Below, piece after piece: positions 1 to 11,035 of a DNA stretch of 64,000 nt. The notes below the pieces were generated by a model. That model was not told the origin of the DNA and ran no database searches. It worked only from the letters and a program-made list of their open reading frames with translations. This stretch comes from Notospermus geniculatus (lineage: Eukaryota; Nemertea; Pilidiophora; Heteronemertea; Lineidae): positions 157,570 through 221,569 of the forward strand of contig NMRB01000609.1 of the NCBI GenBank assembly GCA_002633025.1, read 5' to 3'. The translations under genes and the position numbers were made by a program. Numbering within the stretch: position 1 is the stretch's first letter; each line of letters opens with the position of its first letter.

Positions 1-916
1 AGGAGACTGAGCCTAACACATGTGATAGCAAATTTTCCTGGCTATCTGATGATATCAAAGTTCGGAAAATCCGGTGAAATCCACCATTGAGAGAAGGAAT
101 TTTGTAAAGTCATGTTTTTGGCTACTTTTTTATTTGCAGGTTTTCACTGAAAATTTTTATTGGAGTGTGTTCCTCTCATCGAGAGCTTTCATATCACATC
201 TTCAATTTCCAATTATTTTAATTAGAAAGGTGGTTTTTAACCACTTTTATCGAAATTATTTTGCACATGCCAGACACACCTTTGAAAAGGCCCTCTCCAG
301 CCTATTATGAGCTGTGTTGTCATTTCTACTTCACAATGAATGAGCAAAACCAAGTCATGGAAGGTAGTGGTCAGACGGTCAATTTCCTAAATAGGGTCAA
401 TTTCTAATACGGTCCACTTGTGATACTCCATTGGGTACTGGCATGACTGGTGGGTGACCAACTGTAAAGTTTATTGATCTAAATTCAATTTCACATTATT
501 TGAATTGTGTGGTGAATTTTCTATCAACTGAGTGCAGGCCTATAACCACACGCACACGTCAACACACAAAAGCTATTGAAACCCCATTTATTCTGATCTA
601 CTCAACAGGACAATGACAGCAAGGGATTGTGTCAAAGGTGTGTCTGGCATGTGTCGAATAATTTTGATAAAAGTGGTTAAAAACAACCTTTCTAATTAAA
701 ATAATTAAAATTTCAAGATATGATACGAAAGCTCTCGATGAGAGGAACACACTCCTATAAAAATTTTCAGTGAAAACCTGCAAATAAAAAAGTAGCCAAA
801 AACATGACTTTACAAAATTCCTTCTATCAAAGGTGGATTTCACCGGATTTTCTCGACTTTGATATCACCAGATAGCCAGGAAAATTTGCTATCACATATG
901 TTAGGCTCAGTCTCCT
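1..916. mobile_element. Foldback element with ~285-bp inverted arms
   Basis: Bases 1-285 and 632-916 are inverted copies of each other, roughly 90% identical, separated by about 346 bp of single-copy DNA. The outer end of each arm reads AGGAGACTGAGCCTAACA. Each arm contains an ORF of about 78-81 codons whose translations match (they share VKSCFWLLFYLQVFTENFY), which is a result of the repeat rather than proof of a gene. The left target duplication cannot be checked because the arm starts at the window edge. This is most likely a non-autonomous DNA transposon; no transposase is visible. Confidence 0.75.
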
Positions 917-1066
917 ACATCGCAACGGTTTGGAGATATTCAAGAAAAACTGCTGTCCATTTACTTTTTTCCATGAGTGTACCATTCTGATACTGTGTTA
1001 TAAACAGTAATTGTTAATGAACTGTTCATGCTGTACAAAAATGTCAGTGCATGATCTATATTTTAC

Positions 1067-2406
1067 CTTCAACGTGCTGTCCCATCCAGCTGACACAAAG
1101 ATCTGGTTATACTCTGGGTGAAACTTCAGTGCGAAGACTCGCATAGCATGACCAGCCTTAGGGTTGTCGGGAGCTTGGGTCAGTGGACTGTAGCCTTCAA
1201 ATGTCTTGATTGGCTGGAAAAAGGATATTATGTTAATGATTTTATTGCCACAGGTAGCTAAAATGAATGTGGTGGACAGCAATGACTGATAAGACGAATG
1301 AATTTTTTTGCTAAGCTAAGTATGATGTTCGCCACCTAGAGAAGTATGACAGCTCAGCATTCCTTCTCACCTTGTTCGTTTCCGAATCATACAGACGGAC
1401 ATTCAGGTCCTTTCCTGCCGTGGCAAAGGTGTACCCATCCAAACTGAAGTCAAGGCAGTTGATTTCATTGCCCTTCTCTGAAAGAGAATGTTCGACTTAG
1501 GAAAGACTCAAAATACGCCTTGACTGTGTGAAATTCCACACCATCATTAGTCTCAGTCGACATTTGTTAGCATTCAGTGAGGAAAAATGATTACCTTTTG
1601 CAGTCAAAGTTAATTAAACATAATTTGCATACCTTCAATGATCAACTGGTCATCACCTTTGTCAATGTCACAGGCGTGCACAGTCCCCTCGGAGGAAGCT
1701 GCATAAATCACACTTTGATGTTTGGGGCTGAAGCGGATGCAGGTCGTTGCCAAACCCCCATAACGTGATTTCACGACATCTCCCTTAGGTTTCCCGTTCT
1801 TGGCATCGAAGATCTGTGATGAAATCAACCAAAAGCATTCATTGATATTTTCACTGTTTATTTCCTTATCAGTCAGACACAGTCAGTGGATCTCTCTTCT
1901 TTGTGGACAGCTCTGCCAGGAGGACACCTCTTCATTGGGGACACAAAAATCAGTCTCAGGTTGTTTTTGACTTGTGTAGTCATGAACGGGAATCAAACCT
2001 ACAGCCTCTGGGTCAGGAGTCCAACATTCAACCACAGCACCGTGACTCTCCTATCAAACTCTCACTGGATGTCACTCTGAAGATAAGATTCAACTGCCTT
2101 TACCTGGACACCATAGTTTCCATATCCAGCAGCCAACTTCTCCCCATCGTATGAAAACTGGAGACTGTAGATTCCATCCTTTTCAAAATCTGGCTTAATC
2201 GTCTTTGTGACGTTCCCTGCCTCAAATTTCTTCTTCCATTCGCTCTCTGAAAGTATGGAAAGTGGATGGCTTGGTCAATTCCAGTACTACACAGAAGTGT
2301 GGGTACATACAGCCCCAAATCCTACTCATTCAAACCCAATTGACAACCTACCTTTGTTAATAGCCTTTGAGACTTGCAGTGCTGCTTCCAGCCTTCGCCT
2401 TGCCAT
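1067..2406 (-). pseudogene. Partial WD40-repeat gene (exons 1-5 only)
   Basis: Five exons are readable on the minus strand: 2352-2406 (ATG at 2404-2406), 2104-2246, 1633-1813, 1371-1477 and 1067-1213. All have GT donors and AG acceptors and join in frame to give the first 211 residues of the protein encoded in full at 11036-13554. Blade-like strings are visible, such as INCLDFSLDGYTFATAGKD and VFALKFHPEYNQIFVSAGWD. The last three exons are missing because homology stops at 979 and is followed by the foldback element. No stops or frameshifts interrupt the five exons, so this copy is truncated rather than decayed. Exon 3 is complete here but broken in the other copy. It may be an allele fragment created by assembly instead of a true pseudogene. 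Confidence 0.75.
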
Positions 2407-3274
2407 TTTCAGTACCTTATGATAACCAAAGTGGGACTTTCACATTGTTAACTACACATACAGCTGGAATGATAAAATAATTATGACCTCACAGTTGTTG
2501 CTCAGTGGGGCAAAAAATGAGGAGAGGCTGCTATAAACAACACTGTCCCTTTCTGTGTATGAATTGTTGTATCCAACATATTCAGAGGTCAGATTCAAAG
2601 TAAAATCTGCTCACACATGAAGTTTGTCTGGCGAAGTCTGCCTGGGAAAGTCTAACACATACAATAAAATGGCTCATTGACATTGTGGGTGGAGCCTCAG
2701 CACTCAGCAAAACTCAGTCAAATTCTCTCCTGAATTTAGAATGCCAATGAATTGACTGCAACATTCTCAGTAAAGTTCCTTGCCCAAGGTCACAATAAGT
2801 AATTCCTAACAATAGAGTTTCATAGGAAGTAAAACTAATGAAAATTTGGCAACAGTCAAATGACCTACCAAAAATGACTTCCGCTGTTCAATATTCACTA
2901 CAGAAAACAGAACAGCACAGACTGCATTGACAAAAATGAAATGTTGTCTTTGATCAAACATGTAGGACAGCCTTATGTGTTTAACCTACCAGTAACTACA
3001 TGAACTATTCCTGTCAGATTTTGTGGTAAATATTGACATGGTGTGTTTAACAGAGCATATCCAGGGCATGACATACAATAGGCCTATATCAGCATCAAAT
3101 TGATTTATGTAATGTCACATGAATATATAAGGCGATGACAATAATGGTGGGTTTGACTTCACAAGGATAAAAAGGAATATTACTGCACAAGGCTTATTTC
3201 AATGTATTTCAATCATAAGTTTACATCCATCATGGCATATAAGCCAGTTTCTCCCATGGCCTCGCCCACAGGTT

Positions 3275-3384
3275 CTTGTGGTTTTAGTGGGGGGACTTTA
3301 CTGGCAATGTACCGGTATAGAATTTTCTACAGCATTGCCAGTAAAGTGTGTAAGGACCTATGATCCCCCCACTAAAACCACAAG
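3275..3384. mobile_element. Short hairpin MITE, copy A
   Basis: An imperfect inverted repeat starts with CTTGTGGTTTTAGTGGGGGG and ends with its complement, with inner arms ACTTTACTGGCAATG / CATTGCCAGTAAAGT around a central TACCGGTA palindrome. It lies upstream of the partial WD40 gene and is also present in the second copy of the duplicated segment. Confidence 0.65.
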
Positions 3385-3656
3385 ACCCTGCTGTGAATCA
3401 TCAGCAAAAAAGGCCAATAACATGACAATAGGCCCAAGCAAGTTCATGAAGCGGAGGGTCCAACCCGGTGTGATAGAACCTAATCAATGCCCCCATCTAT
3501 CTGATGTCCCCATGCATTGTGTCTCTAGAGTCTGATTCAATGGTGCCGCTTAATCCGTAAACATGGTAGGCCTAAAATAAATGTATTTTTTGTTGGGTGG
3601 GGGACATCACATATCGCGATCGGGGGACATTACTAGGCTAGATTCTATTCAGTATT

Positions 3657-3722
3657 ACACCGGGTTTTGAAGCGGAGACCTCTCACTCCGAAATCAAACG
3701 CACTCAACCGGCTCGGCTAAGG
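3657..3722 (-). repeat. tRNA-derived SINE head-like sequence
   Basis: On the minus strand the segment has a D-arm-like GCCGAGCCGGTTGAGTG and a degenerate B-box-like GCTTCAAAACC about 40 nt downstream. It does not fold into a proper acceptor stem, so it is read as a SINE or tRNA relic, not a tRNA gene. The copy at 14823-14885 matches. Confidence 0.4.
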
Positions 3723-4306
3723 GGAATTTCCCGGTGGAGTGCTGACACGATTACACCAAGAAACAACACGTCCGACATTAGATAACATCCGTGTACTTTG
3801 TCTACACACAAAATGTGCATTACAATTCTCGGACACAGTGAAACTTTTCTGGTGTCTTTTTTGAGATGAATAACGCGTTTATTAGACATATTAGAGGACT
3901 GAATGTATTTACATAACGGACTGACCAACGACAATGCACCTTTAGTGTTTTTAGATAACATTAATGACGTTTTTGATGAGAAAATCACAAAATGTCATCT
4001 TCTCCCAGTCCAGACTGAAACTTCCGGTTGCACGGAATTGTGGTCGTTCTCAGTGCCCGCACTCGAAAATTTTTCTTTGATTTCAATGAAATAAAACCGA
4101 CGATTTTTAATACAAATCCGTCACTAAAACATTCCAAGATATGTGAAAGTTATAGTTAAAAATACATAAAATTGTTTTATTGTAAAAATGTTGTTAAAAG
4201 TGATGTAAGTCATTGTAAAATAATGATTATTCTGTCACCGGTTTGTCGTGGGATTGACAGACGCTGTACATTTTGTACATGATGTACATGTTTTACGTGC
4301 ATACAG

Positions 4307-6580
4307 ATAACCAGTGATTACAGTGTGTGTAAGCACAGGAACTTGTACCGTTAATTACGGGGGTCCTACCCCCTATATATATAATACAGACAAGGAATGA
4401 AACACCTGCCTTTTCCTGTACATGACTTCTGAATATGCTTAAAGGCTACAACCCCCTCTCCCCCCGCCGCTGCCCAGTAATCAAGAGGAATTCATGGTTT
4501 AATGAAGGAGTTACATTTACTTACAATCGATAAAGATTTCGTGTTATCAGTTTATAAACCGTTATCAATATCGAATGAGTATAAATCAGTGGACAGAAAT
4601 AGCCTAGAGATGAATTAGCTTCTGTTAGGAGATTAATCAGTGCTTCAGACGAGGGTAACTTTAGATCGCGTTGGCACAGGAAATGTTGATGTCGTAAAAA
4701 AGAGGACGTGTTTCCCCTTCCGACATTTAATAGCTCCGGGGAAGAGGAATAAGAGAAACGTAGCCTAAATATGCCTCAACCGACGTTGATTGTATTTAAA
4801 GTCGCTCTAGGATTCTGCTTACTATCACGTTACGATGGTGCAGCGTTTCTGAAGTCCATATGTGTAAATGGAGTGGTAATCCCAGCACTAAATGTTCCCT
4901 GCACTAAAAGCGACTTTTTAGCGATCAGATGGTAAACAAACAAAAACCCAGGAACAGGTTTCGTAAAAAAGATCGATCATCACCGTGCCCATCCCCAGAT
5001 ATGATGCTACCATATGGCGATAATGCGTTCCCAGAGGAACCGGAACCAGGCTTTGGCCATTAACCGCCGTTACACAGAAGCTTCCAGCAACCTTCCCAGG
5101 CAGATCGGGACGTAGCTGCAACTTCATCAGTCGCTTCCTTTACGTATCGAAAGCAGTTCGAACACGCTTGGGAGGAGTCTCGAATCATTAATTGTCCCAT
5201 GCAGCCACAACGTAACCAGGTTTCGTCGTAACTCTCTGCAAGTGTTACGAAGAAGATACAAATGAAGCCTCACCAACTATTTTTCTGCCCCTGTGTTTTC
5301 AGTCCACACAGCAATCAACCACAGCCTGCTACATACAAAATAATTACCTGTTACACGACCTTTTGTTTGGCGTAAGCAAATAACGAGTGGTTTGACGTCT
5401 GCTGGTGGTGATTTTGTAACAAGCAGACGATCAGTGATCAATGGAAAGGGTAATTCACCCCTGTCATATTAATCACACATTTGATTACAGTAATTTCCAG
5501 CACCGTGGCCACAGATGGGATAAATTAATGTAGGAAAAAATATCCCACCGCGTGAATCTCGACCATCCTGGCGAAGTGAAAAGTTCAATAGAATAGATCG
5601 ATGGCAATAACTGCAGCGAATATAGCACGAGGCCCTGGCGATACGCCAAAGGATCGTGTGAGGCATGCTGTCCCAAATGGCATTCAAGACTCTAAGCGGA
5701 CGATGATCTTTGTCACCGGCGGTCCATCAAACAGCCATCGACTTTTTATAAAAGACGTCTTGAGGATATAAAGATTCTTTTTCAATAAACGACGATATTT
5801 CGGCTGATAATTCGTGAAAATAAAAACGTAATGGGTATAATAGAACTAGTAATGTACATCGTCAAGCAATGATTGCTGTTAACCTTTTCGATCGAAGCAT
5901 TTCTTCTCTCTGCTTCATTACCATAAAGTTGTAACATATTGTAACGTGGTAACTGCTTCCAAGGCGAACATTTTCCATTATTTTGAGATGATGAGAATAG
6001 CGGAGGTCGGGAAAGAACATAAGTTGGTATTCAGCGAACGTACGATGATTTATAATACATGTAGTGGAAAGAGAATGTACCTTGCTGCACCAGGCTCAGT
6101 ACCAACTGTGGCATCATTACACCATAAGGTGAGAATGTATGGCAAGAATGAATGAGATGTGTAACCGCCAAAGCTTTAAATCCAGGCAATATTAATCAAT
6201 ATACCGTTACCCGATACTCGTTCTGATATTTCGGCACCTGTTGGACAACCCTCTTCGGTTTTAATGAAAATTAGGGTCGTTTTGACAAAAACATAAATCT
6301 TAATTGCGACCATATGGAAACTAGTTGCCTAAGAAACCGTTGAAGGAAAATTCTAAGAAATGAGGCTGGAATGAATGAATTTGTGATAGAAACGGTAAAA
6401 ATGATTACTTACCCGGTACTATTTGTCCGAATTGAGAATCCGTTCTCGATCGGTATAAAATTACAAAACGGTTTCGTTCTGTTTAGTATAAAAATATAAA
6501 ATCTCTTGTGAATGTGAATGTAGCCAGTTCTGCTTCGTTCTACTGCAAGCATGCGAATAAACCAGCTGATAGTGAGCGTC
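4307..6580. other. Non-coding, unique; no gene supported
   Basis: AT-rich sequence follows the end of duplicated segment A. Two minus-strand ORFs (4918-5127, 69 codons; 5469-5687, 72 codons) have no recognisable domain and no clear splice partners. Nothing else is supported. The block ends at a single N at 6581, which marks a contig join. Confidence 0.5.
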
Positions 6581-6581
6581 N
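6581..6581. other. Single-N assembly join
   Basis: One ambiguous base separates GAGCGTC from CCATATT. Two other single Ns in the window (12819, 17731) sit exactly at breaks in duplicated sequence, so this one probably also marks a join of uncertain correctness. Confidence 0.7.
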
Positions 6582-6923
6582 CCATATTTTAATTTTAGAT
6601 GAAAGCCATCGTGAACACATGTGGCGCAGTATTAATGAGTTTCACTGGGTTTCATACGTAATATGATTCCTTATATAACGTCCACCTTATGTCACATTGC
6701 AGTGCAACGCGACAACGTTTATTTGAGAAGTCATGGTTTCGAAAAGGGACATCACGAAGATAAAGTTAATCGCGAATCGTTCTCACGGAACGGAAGTGGT
6801 CAATCTTTATGACACCACATCAGCAACATAATAACCTATACCCTATAGGGTGAACGAGGAATAGTTTGCGACCAAGAGTGATTTGAGAGACCCTGTTGAT
6901 CGGTCAAAGAAGAAACCATGTTG

Positions 6924-7059
6924 CCTGTTCACACGGCAGACCCGCACACTGACGAGGCCTGTTCACACGGCAGACCCGCACACTGACGAGGCCTGTTCAC
7001 ACGGCAGACCCGCACACTGACGAGGCCTGTTCACACGGCAGACCCGCACACTGACGAGG
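6924..7059. repeat. Perfect 34-bp tandem repeat, four units
   Basis: Four identical 34-bp units begin at 6924, 6958, 6992 and 7026. Each starts CCTGTTCACACGGCAGACCC and ends CACTGACGAGG. There are no spacers, so this is a minisatellite and not a CRISPR-like array. Confidence 0.95.
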
Positions 7060-7097
7060 CGACGACTGATGTAACATCTGCCATTGTTTCCGTATGT

Positions 7098-7250
7098 CAG
7101 CGCTCCCCCTGGGGAGCGCTGGCAGATAGATCAATATAGGTTTCTTTGTTGCCGGTGTGAAAGGAATCCACGTCCCCCTGGTATCAAAGTCCGGTCTTAT
7201 TGTTCAGTGAGGGATTAGAATACAGTGTGGCTAGAGAGACCATGAACATT
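7098..7250. repeat. Hairpin plus dispersed repeat copy
   Basis: A perfect 10-bp stem (AGCGCTCCCC / GGGGAGCGCT) lies at about 7098-7121. The following stretch, with GGTGTGAAAGGAATCCA and CAAAGTCCGGTCTTATTG, recurs at about 37670-37735 and 58767-58850, so it is a dispersed repeat with at least three copies in the window. Confidence 0.7.
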
Positions 7251-7267
7251 CGAATACATGTATAAGT

Positions 7268-7657
7268 TTACAATAGCGCGCTCTTGTTTGGCGGATCTGC
7301 ATTCCTAGGACACTGACTCCTGCCACACAGGTAACTGCAACAGTTCCGAAACCAACAACATGAAGACGAGTCTGAGAGGTGACCAGTAGCGTTTCGTTTG
7401 TTGTGCCCTCGTGTGATGATGTATTCCATCGGCGATTCCGATTTCCCCGCATGTTGCCTTCCTGTATCAGATGTCCACTTCGCGTATTCTTCGACTTGGT
7501 CCGACAGCAACCTAAGAATATCTTATAGTAAAGCTGATTATGGCGTGGTTTCCTTGGCCACAATCAGATTCAGATCATATTCTTGCTCCAAATAATCTGG
7601 CAGACCAGAAACCAGTCCGGTAGACTTCGTGCTGTTGGGCAGAGCGACACCTGACAT
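7268..7657 (-). other. Possible minus-strand coding exons (unproven)
   Basis: Two consecutive minus-strand ORFs look protein-like in codon use: 7538-7657 (39 codons, begins MSGVALPNST and includes LPDYLEQEYDLNLIVAK) and 7268-7510 (80 codons, includes LSDQVEEYAKW and a Cys-rich tail). They are in different contexts separated by stops, and I find no convincing donor/acceptor pair joining them. No domain is recognised. They could be exons of an uncharacterised gene or chance ORFs. Confidence 0.2.
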
Positions 7658-8231
7658 TTGCTCCAAGAACTACATAGTAAGCCTTTCTTTGCAACACAAT
7701 AAACACGCACCATGCTTGCATGACGTTTTTTGGACGTAGGTTACTGGTTTATCAAGTGTATTTCCCGGCCTATCATGAACTAAAATGCTTCAAACTGTTT
7801 TGGTCCGTGGGAATTAGCAGGTTTTCCGATAGGTCCTGATGACGTCACATACTGCTGACGTGGGACAAAATCCTTCCTTCTGGCATTTCAGTCCGTGCGA
7901 TGGAATACTAATGAATTGTCAATTTATATTGGCGAGGTTTAAACTTCTTATATCGTGTTCTATTGAAATAATAAAAAGGATATCGTATATTGCAGTTGGC
8001 ACGTGTTTAACACCGATCCTAAACAAAGACTTCGAGTATTAGCATAATGTGGAGGTGTCCTCGGAAAAAGGTTGTCCATCCCAATTTTCAACCCCGGTCG
8101 TTTCGCTTCAGCCGAGAGATGTCACCTTTAAAAGCTAGACATTCGAAAATTGAGTTTGAATTCCAAATAAAGGGTCTTATATCTGCACCGACTGCAACTC
8201 AGGCAAAAATGTCCCTGGTGGTTATTATGTG

Positions 8232-8302
8232 TAGGCTACCGCTGCCGGGTATGTCGGACTCGTCGACACATGGGAAGTCAAGGGTTCGATTCCCGCCGCT
8301 GT
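8232..8302 (+). repeat. tRNA-like head of a SINE
   Basis: A B-box-like GGGTTCGATTCCC lies at 8282-8294, preceded by a tRNA-like stretch. A piece of the same SINE body found in the Miro intron at 22110-22327 recurs further on at about 8657-8735 (GAATGAGCTG, GGTGGTTTCTGGAGAGAC). The head and body are therefore separated here by about 350 bp of other sequence. Confidence 0.45.
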
Positions 8303-8656
8303 AAACGCAAAAGAAGTCCGGGTGGTATTGTCCTGTAGTAGATTAAGCCTTTGTGAAGGATTATGTCGCTAATCCTGACCATAACCGTTGACAATGAATG
8401 GGGTTTGTGTTGAGGACTTCCGTTCCTTTCTCCTGGTGTAATGTTTTTCACTGCCCCCCGTTTGCCAGTGCCTCCCAACAAAAGATTGACGGAATAAGCC
8501 GCGACGTGACAATGGGGGAGGCACTGACCAACATGTCTTTCTGTTTTTGAGTGTCCGCCGAACAAAAAAGCGGGCGTTGTCATACGGGAGGCATTCTCAT
8601 ACATTACACCTGCCTGCCAATCTCTCCTCTCAAGACACGTAGGCCTAAAGCGATTC

Positions 8657-8735
8657 GCAGAATGAGCTGCTCCTTGAGTTCCACAGAAAGGTGGTTTCTG
8701 GAGAGACCGCGGAATAAAAAGGCTGCGTGCTATCG
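8657..8735 (+). repeat. SINE body fragment
   Basis: This fragment matches the body of the SINE at 22110-22327 (shared: AATGAGCTG, TTGAGTTCC, GTGGTTTCTGGAGAGAC). It is probably part of the same insertion as the tRNA-like head at 8232-8302, disrupted by an internal insertion. Confidence 0.45.
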
Positions 8736-9641
8736 TCGTTCATTGGAGGAATCTTCCTTCCGGACTTGCGTTGACCCTGTGGAAAATCGCTGCGTTCAAC
8801 AACTCTATACTCGATATTCAAATGGCGGACCATTAAAAGGTCCTTGGATTCTTTCTTCTTTCTTCATCTGATAGCCTTAGCTTGCCCTCCATTGCGGCCG
8901 TCACCCGACCTGACTGGGAAGGGAAATGTCTCCAATTACCGTGATAAATAGCCCAGAAGATTGCAGATCTGCGTCCGCCATGGCTGGAACCGGAAGTGCC
9001 CGATGAGGAGGCTCGTATCTAACGTCTTCAAGCGGACGGAAGTAGGGTGACAGCCATTTCAGAGTTCCTTTTTGCTGAACATGCCTTGGTAGCTGTGGTT
9101 GACAATTCTGACGGCGGTCTTTTCCTATCTTCAAAGAAGAAAGATAGCGATTAAAAGATTGTTTTGCTGAGATTTTGATGTTCTCCACAAAAGAAATTGT
9201 GGCGATATCAGATCATGTGGCTCAATAAGCGATGTCCGCCAGAGATAAGATGGATAGGACTACAGCAGCGTAGATGGTTCACGTCGGAATTGGGCCACAC
9301 ACCAAATTTTATCACCCACCGAAAAAAACCACGCTCTAAATTCATGGATGCAACCTTGTGATACAGAAATAAGTCCGGCGCTGAAACCCTCCACGTTGAC
9401 GTCAGCGTATTCGATCTCCCGTTCTAACCTTGAGATCTATTCATAACGGAAAACACAGCCAAAAATCCGTTATCGAAAGTCAATAACAACTCTGTTTAAT
9501 GGCTTATTTATGATTCTTTTGTGTTTAAGGTCAACCTACCCCTCTCAAAAAAGAAAAAGGATCCCTCTCAAAAGATCATGAGGAAATTGACATCTATTTT
9601 TGTACATTTTCCTGCTGCTATATCAAAGTACGAGTGATTAG

Positions 9642-10052
9642 AGCGCGAGGAAGTCTTCCTGGACACCCACGCAATCCTCACCAATTTATCGTCTGCCTCT
9701 GGGGGAAGGCCCATTCACCACTCCCGTGGCTGTTTACTACCGAAGTCAAAATCTATTGATAGAAAATCCCCGCCCCCGCGCTCCACTGCTATGCAACGAA
9801 AGCAGTCGTAGAACTGATAATCGACCGTTCACCAAGGATACCGGCTTTCAGGAGGAACGCCGTCTTCCGTGTGTGACGTCAGCAGGTGAAGAAATCGATG
9901 AACGTTTCGATAAAATGAAGGACGATACGGTTATATTCCAGGAGATCGACACGGAAGAATGCGTAGGCGAAGAAGCTGGTACTGCATGTGACGTCATGAA
10001 AATGTTGCCGCCAAAGATGGACGTGACGTCATGGTGTGACAATCTGCATTGA
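9642..10052 (+). CDS. Possible terminal coding exon, function unknown
   Basis: A frame is open from 9642 to a TGA at 10050-10052 (about 136 codons) after an in-frame TAG at 9639-9641. There is no upstream ATG, so if real it is a 3' exon with its acceptor near the TTAG at the start. The C-terminal half is acidic and protein-like (KMKDDTVIFQEIDTEECVGE, then MLPPKMDVTSWCDNLH at the end). No domain is recognised, and no upstream exons could be joined. The same stretch contains three TGACGTCA palindromes. A chance ORF remains possible. Confidence 0.3.
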   Translation, partial: SARKSSWTPTQSSPIYRLPLGEGPFTTPVAVYYRSQNLLIENPRPRAPLLCNESSRRTDNRPFTKDTGFQEERRLPCVTSAGEEIDERFDKMKDDTVIFQEIDTEECVGEEAGTACDVMKMLPPKMDVTSWCDNLH

Positions 10053-11035
10053 GCTGAATGGCTTGCAAATCTTTGGATCCATCACTGTCCATTTACCAGT
10101 GTTCCATTATGCAAGAGATGTAGCTTGGTTTTTAGGTAGACTGCTTCCCGTCTTTTGCCATTCCACTCTGTCCGAAACGGACACTAGCGCCGTGGGATTG
10201 TAGCGGCAAAGATGGGAACCAGTCTAGGTCAGTTTTGGCTACTATTAGTACAAAAACTACACCACAGGTGGCGCCAGCAATTCAGAAACTGTGAATTTGA
10301 GCCCAAATGTTGACATACAGCACATTTTACTGTCCCTGTCCCAGTCACATCATATCATGTTTGGCTGAACTGCCACACCAAAATGCCTATTGGAACCTAC
10401 TTGTAGTTCCATGCCCTTTAAGAGGGGAAAGGATGCCCCCTTCCTTTGGCAGCATTATGAAATGGAATTCCTGTGGCCCTGCAATGCTGGTAGACCTTTC
10501 CTTTAAATAACGATCATAGTCAGCGCATTTTGTTGTTGCAGTCTTTTAACTGAGCAGTCCAGTGGTGGCTGTCTTACAAGGCAAACTGTGGGTGTGATTA
10601 TTGTTCAACAACAAAATTTGTTTTAAGGTACAAAATTTATTTTTGGTTTTTAAACTCTCAGTATTCGCGTAAAATACAAACAAGTATTCAATACTAACAA
10701 TAAATGATGTCACAAAATGAAAGCAGAATATCTGGACGGTCAACATGGCTAATCTCACAGTATCTGGAATGATAATCAATTGATTCTAAATTACATGAAT
10801 ATATAACAGTTTAGCCTGGAAAGTACATACAGCTTACATGTATTTAATTAATACAGTACATGTATCTAACACTAACAGTTCAGCCTGGGAAGGGCTCCTG
10901 ACTTATGTGTGTTTATGAATACACTTGACTGTCTGACAGTTTAGCCACAGAAACATGACTTACATTACAGCTGTAATTATGGGACGGAATGTAGAATCCT
11001 GAAATAGGACAGGATAGGATGGACCTCAGGTTCAA
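10053..11035. other. Non-coding 3' flank of the WD40 gene
   Basis: No ORF with recognisable content, tRNA or clear repeat is seen. The stretch is AT-rich and lies between the possible ORF at 9642 and the WD40 stop codon at 11036-11038. Confidence 0.5.

Larger units (their letters stand above)
979..4306. repeat. Duplicated segment, copy A (WD40 gene 5' half)
   Basis: This segment matches 12041-15477 in the same orientation at about 97% identity with many small indels, covering exons, introns and upstream DNA. Homology starts at GTACCATTCTGATACTG on the left and ends near GTTTTACGTGCATACAG on the right. Outside these limits the two loci are unrelated. The divergence level and the single-N gaps nearby fit two haplotypes placed in tandem by the assembler; a real recent tandem duplication is the alternative. 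Confidence 0.85.

Noticed and set aside
3278-3535. 85-codon ORF as a gene
   Set aside because: Its start lies in the hairpin MITE and the frame is not kept in the second copy.
6924-7059. CRISPR-like array
   Set aside because: Units are directly adjacent with no spacers, and the surrounding DNA is eukaryotic.
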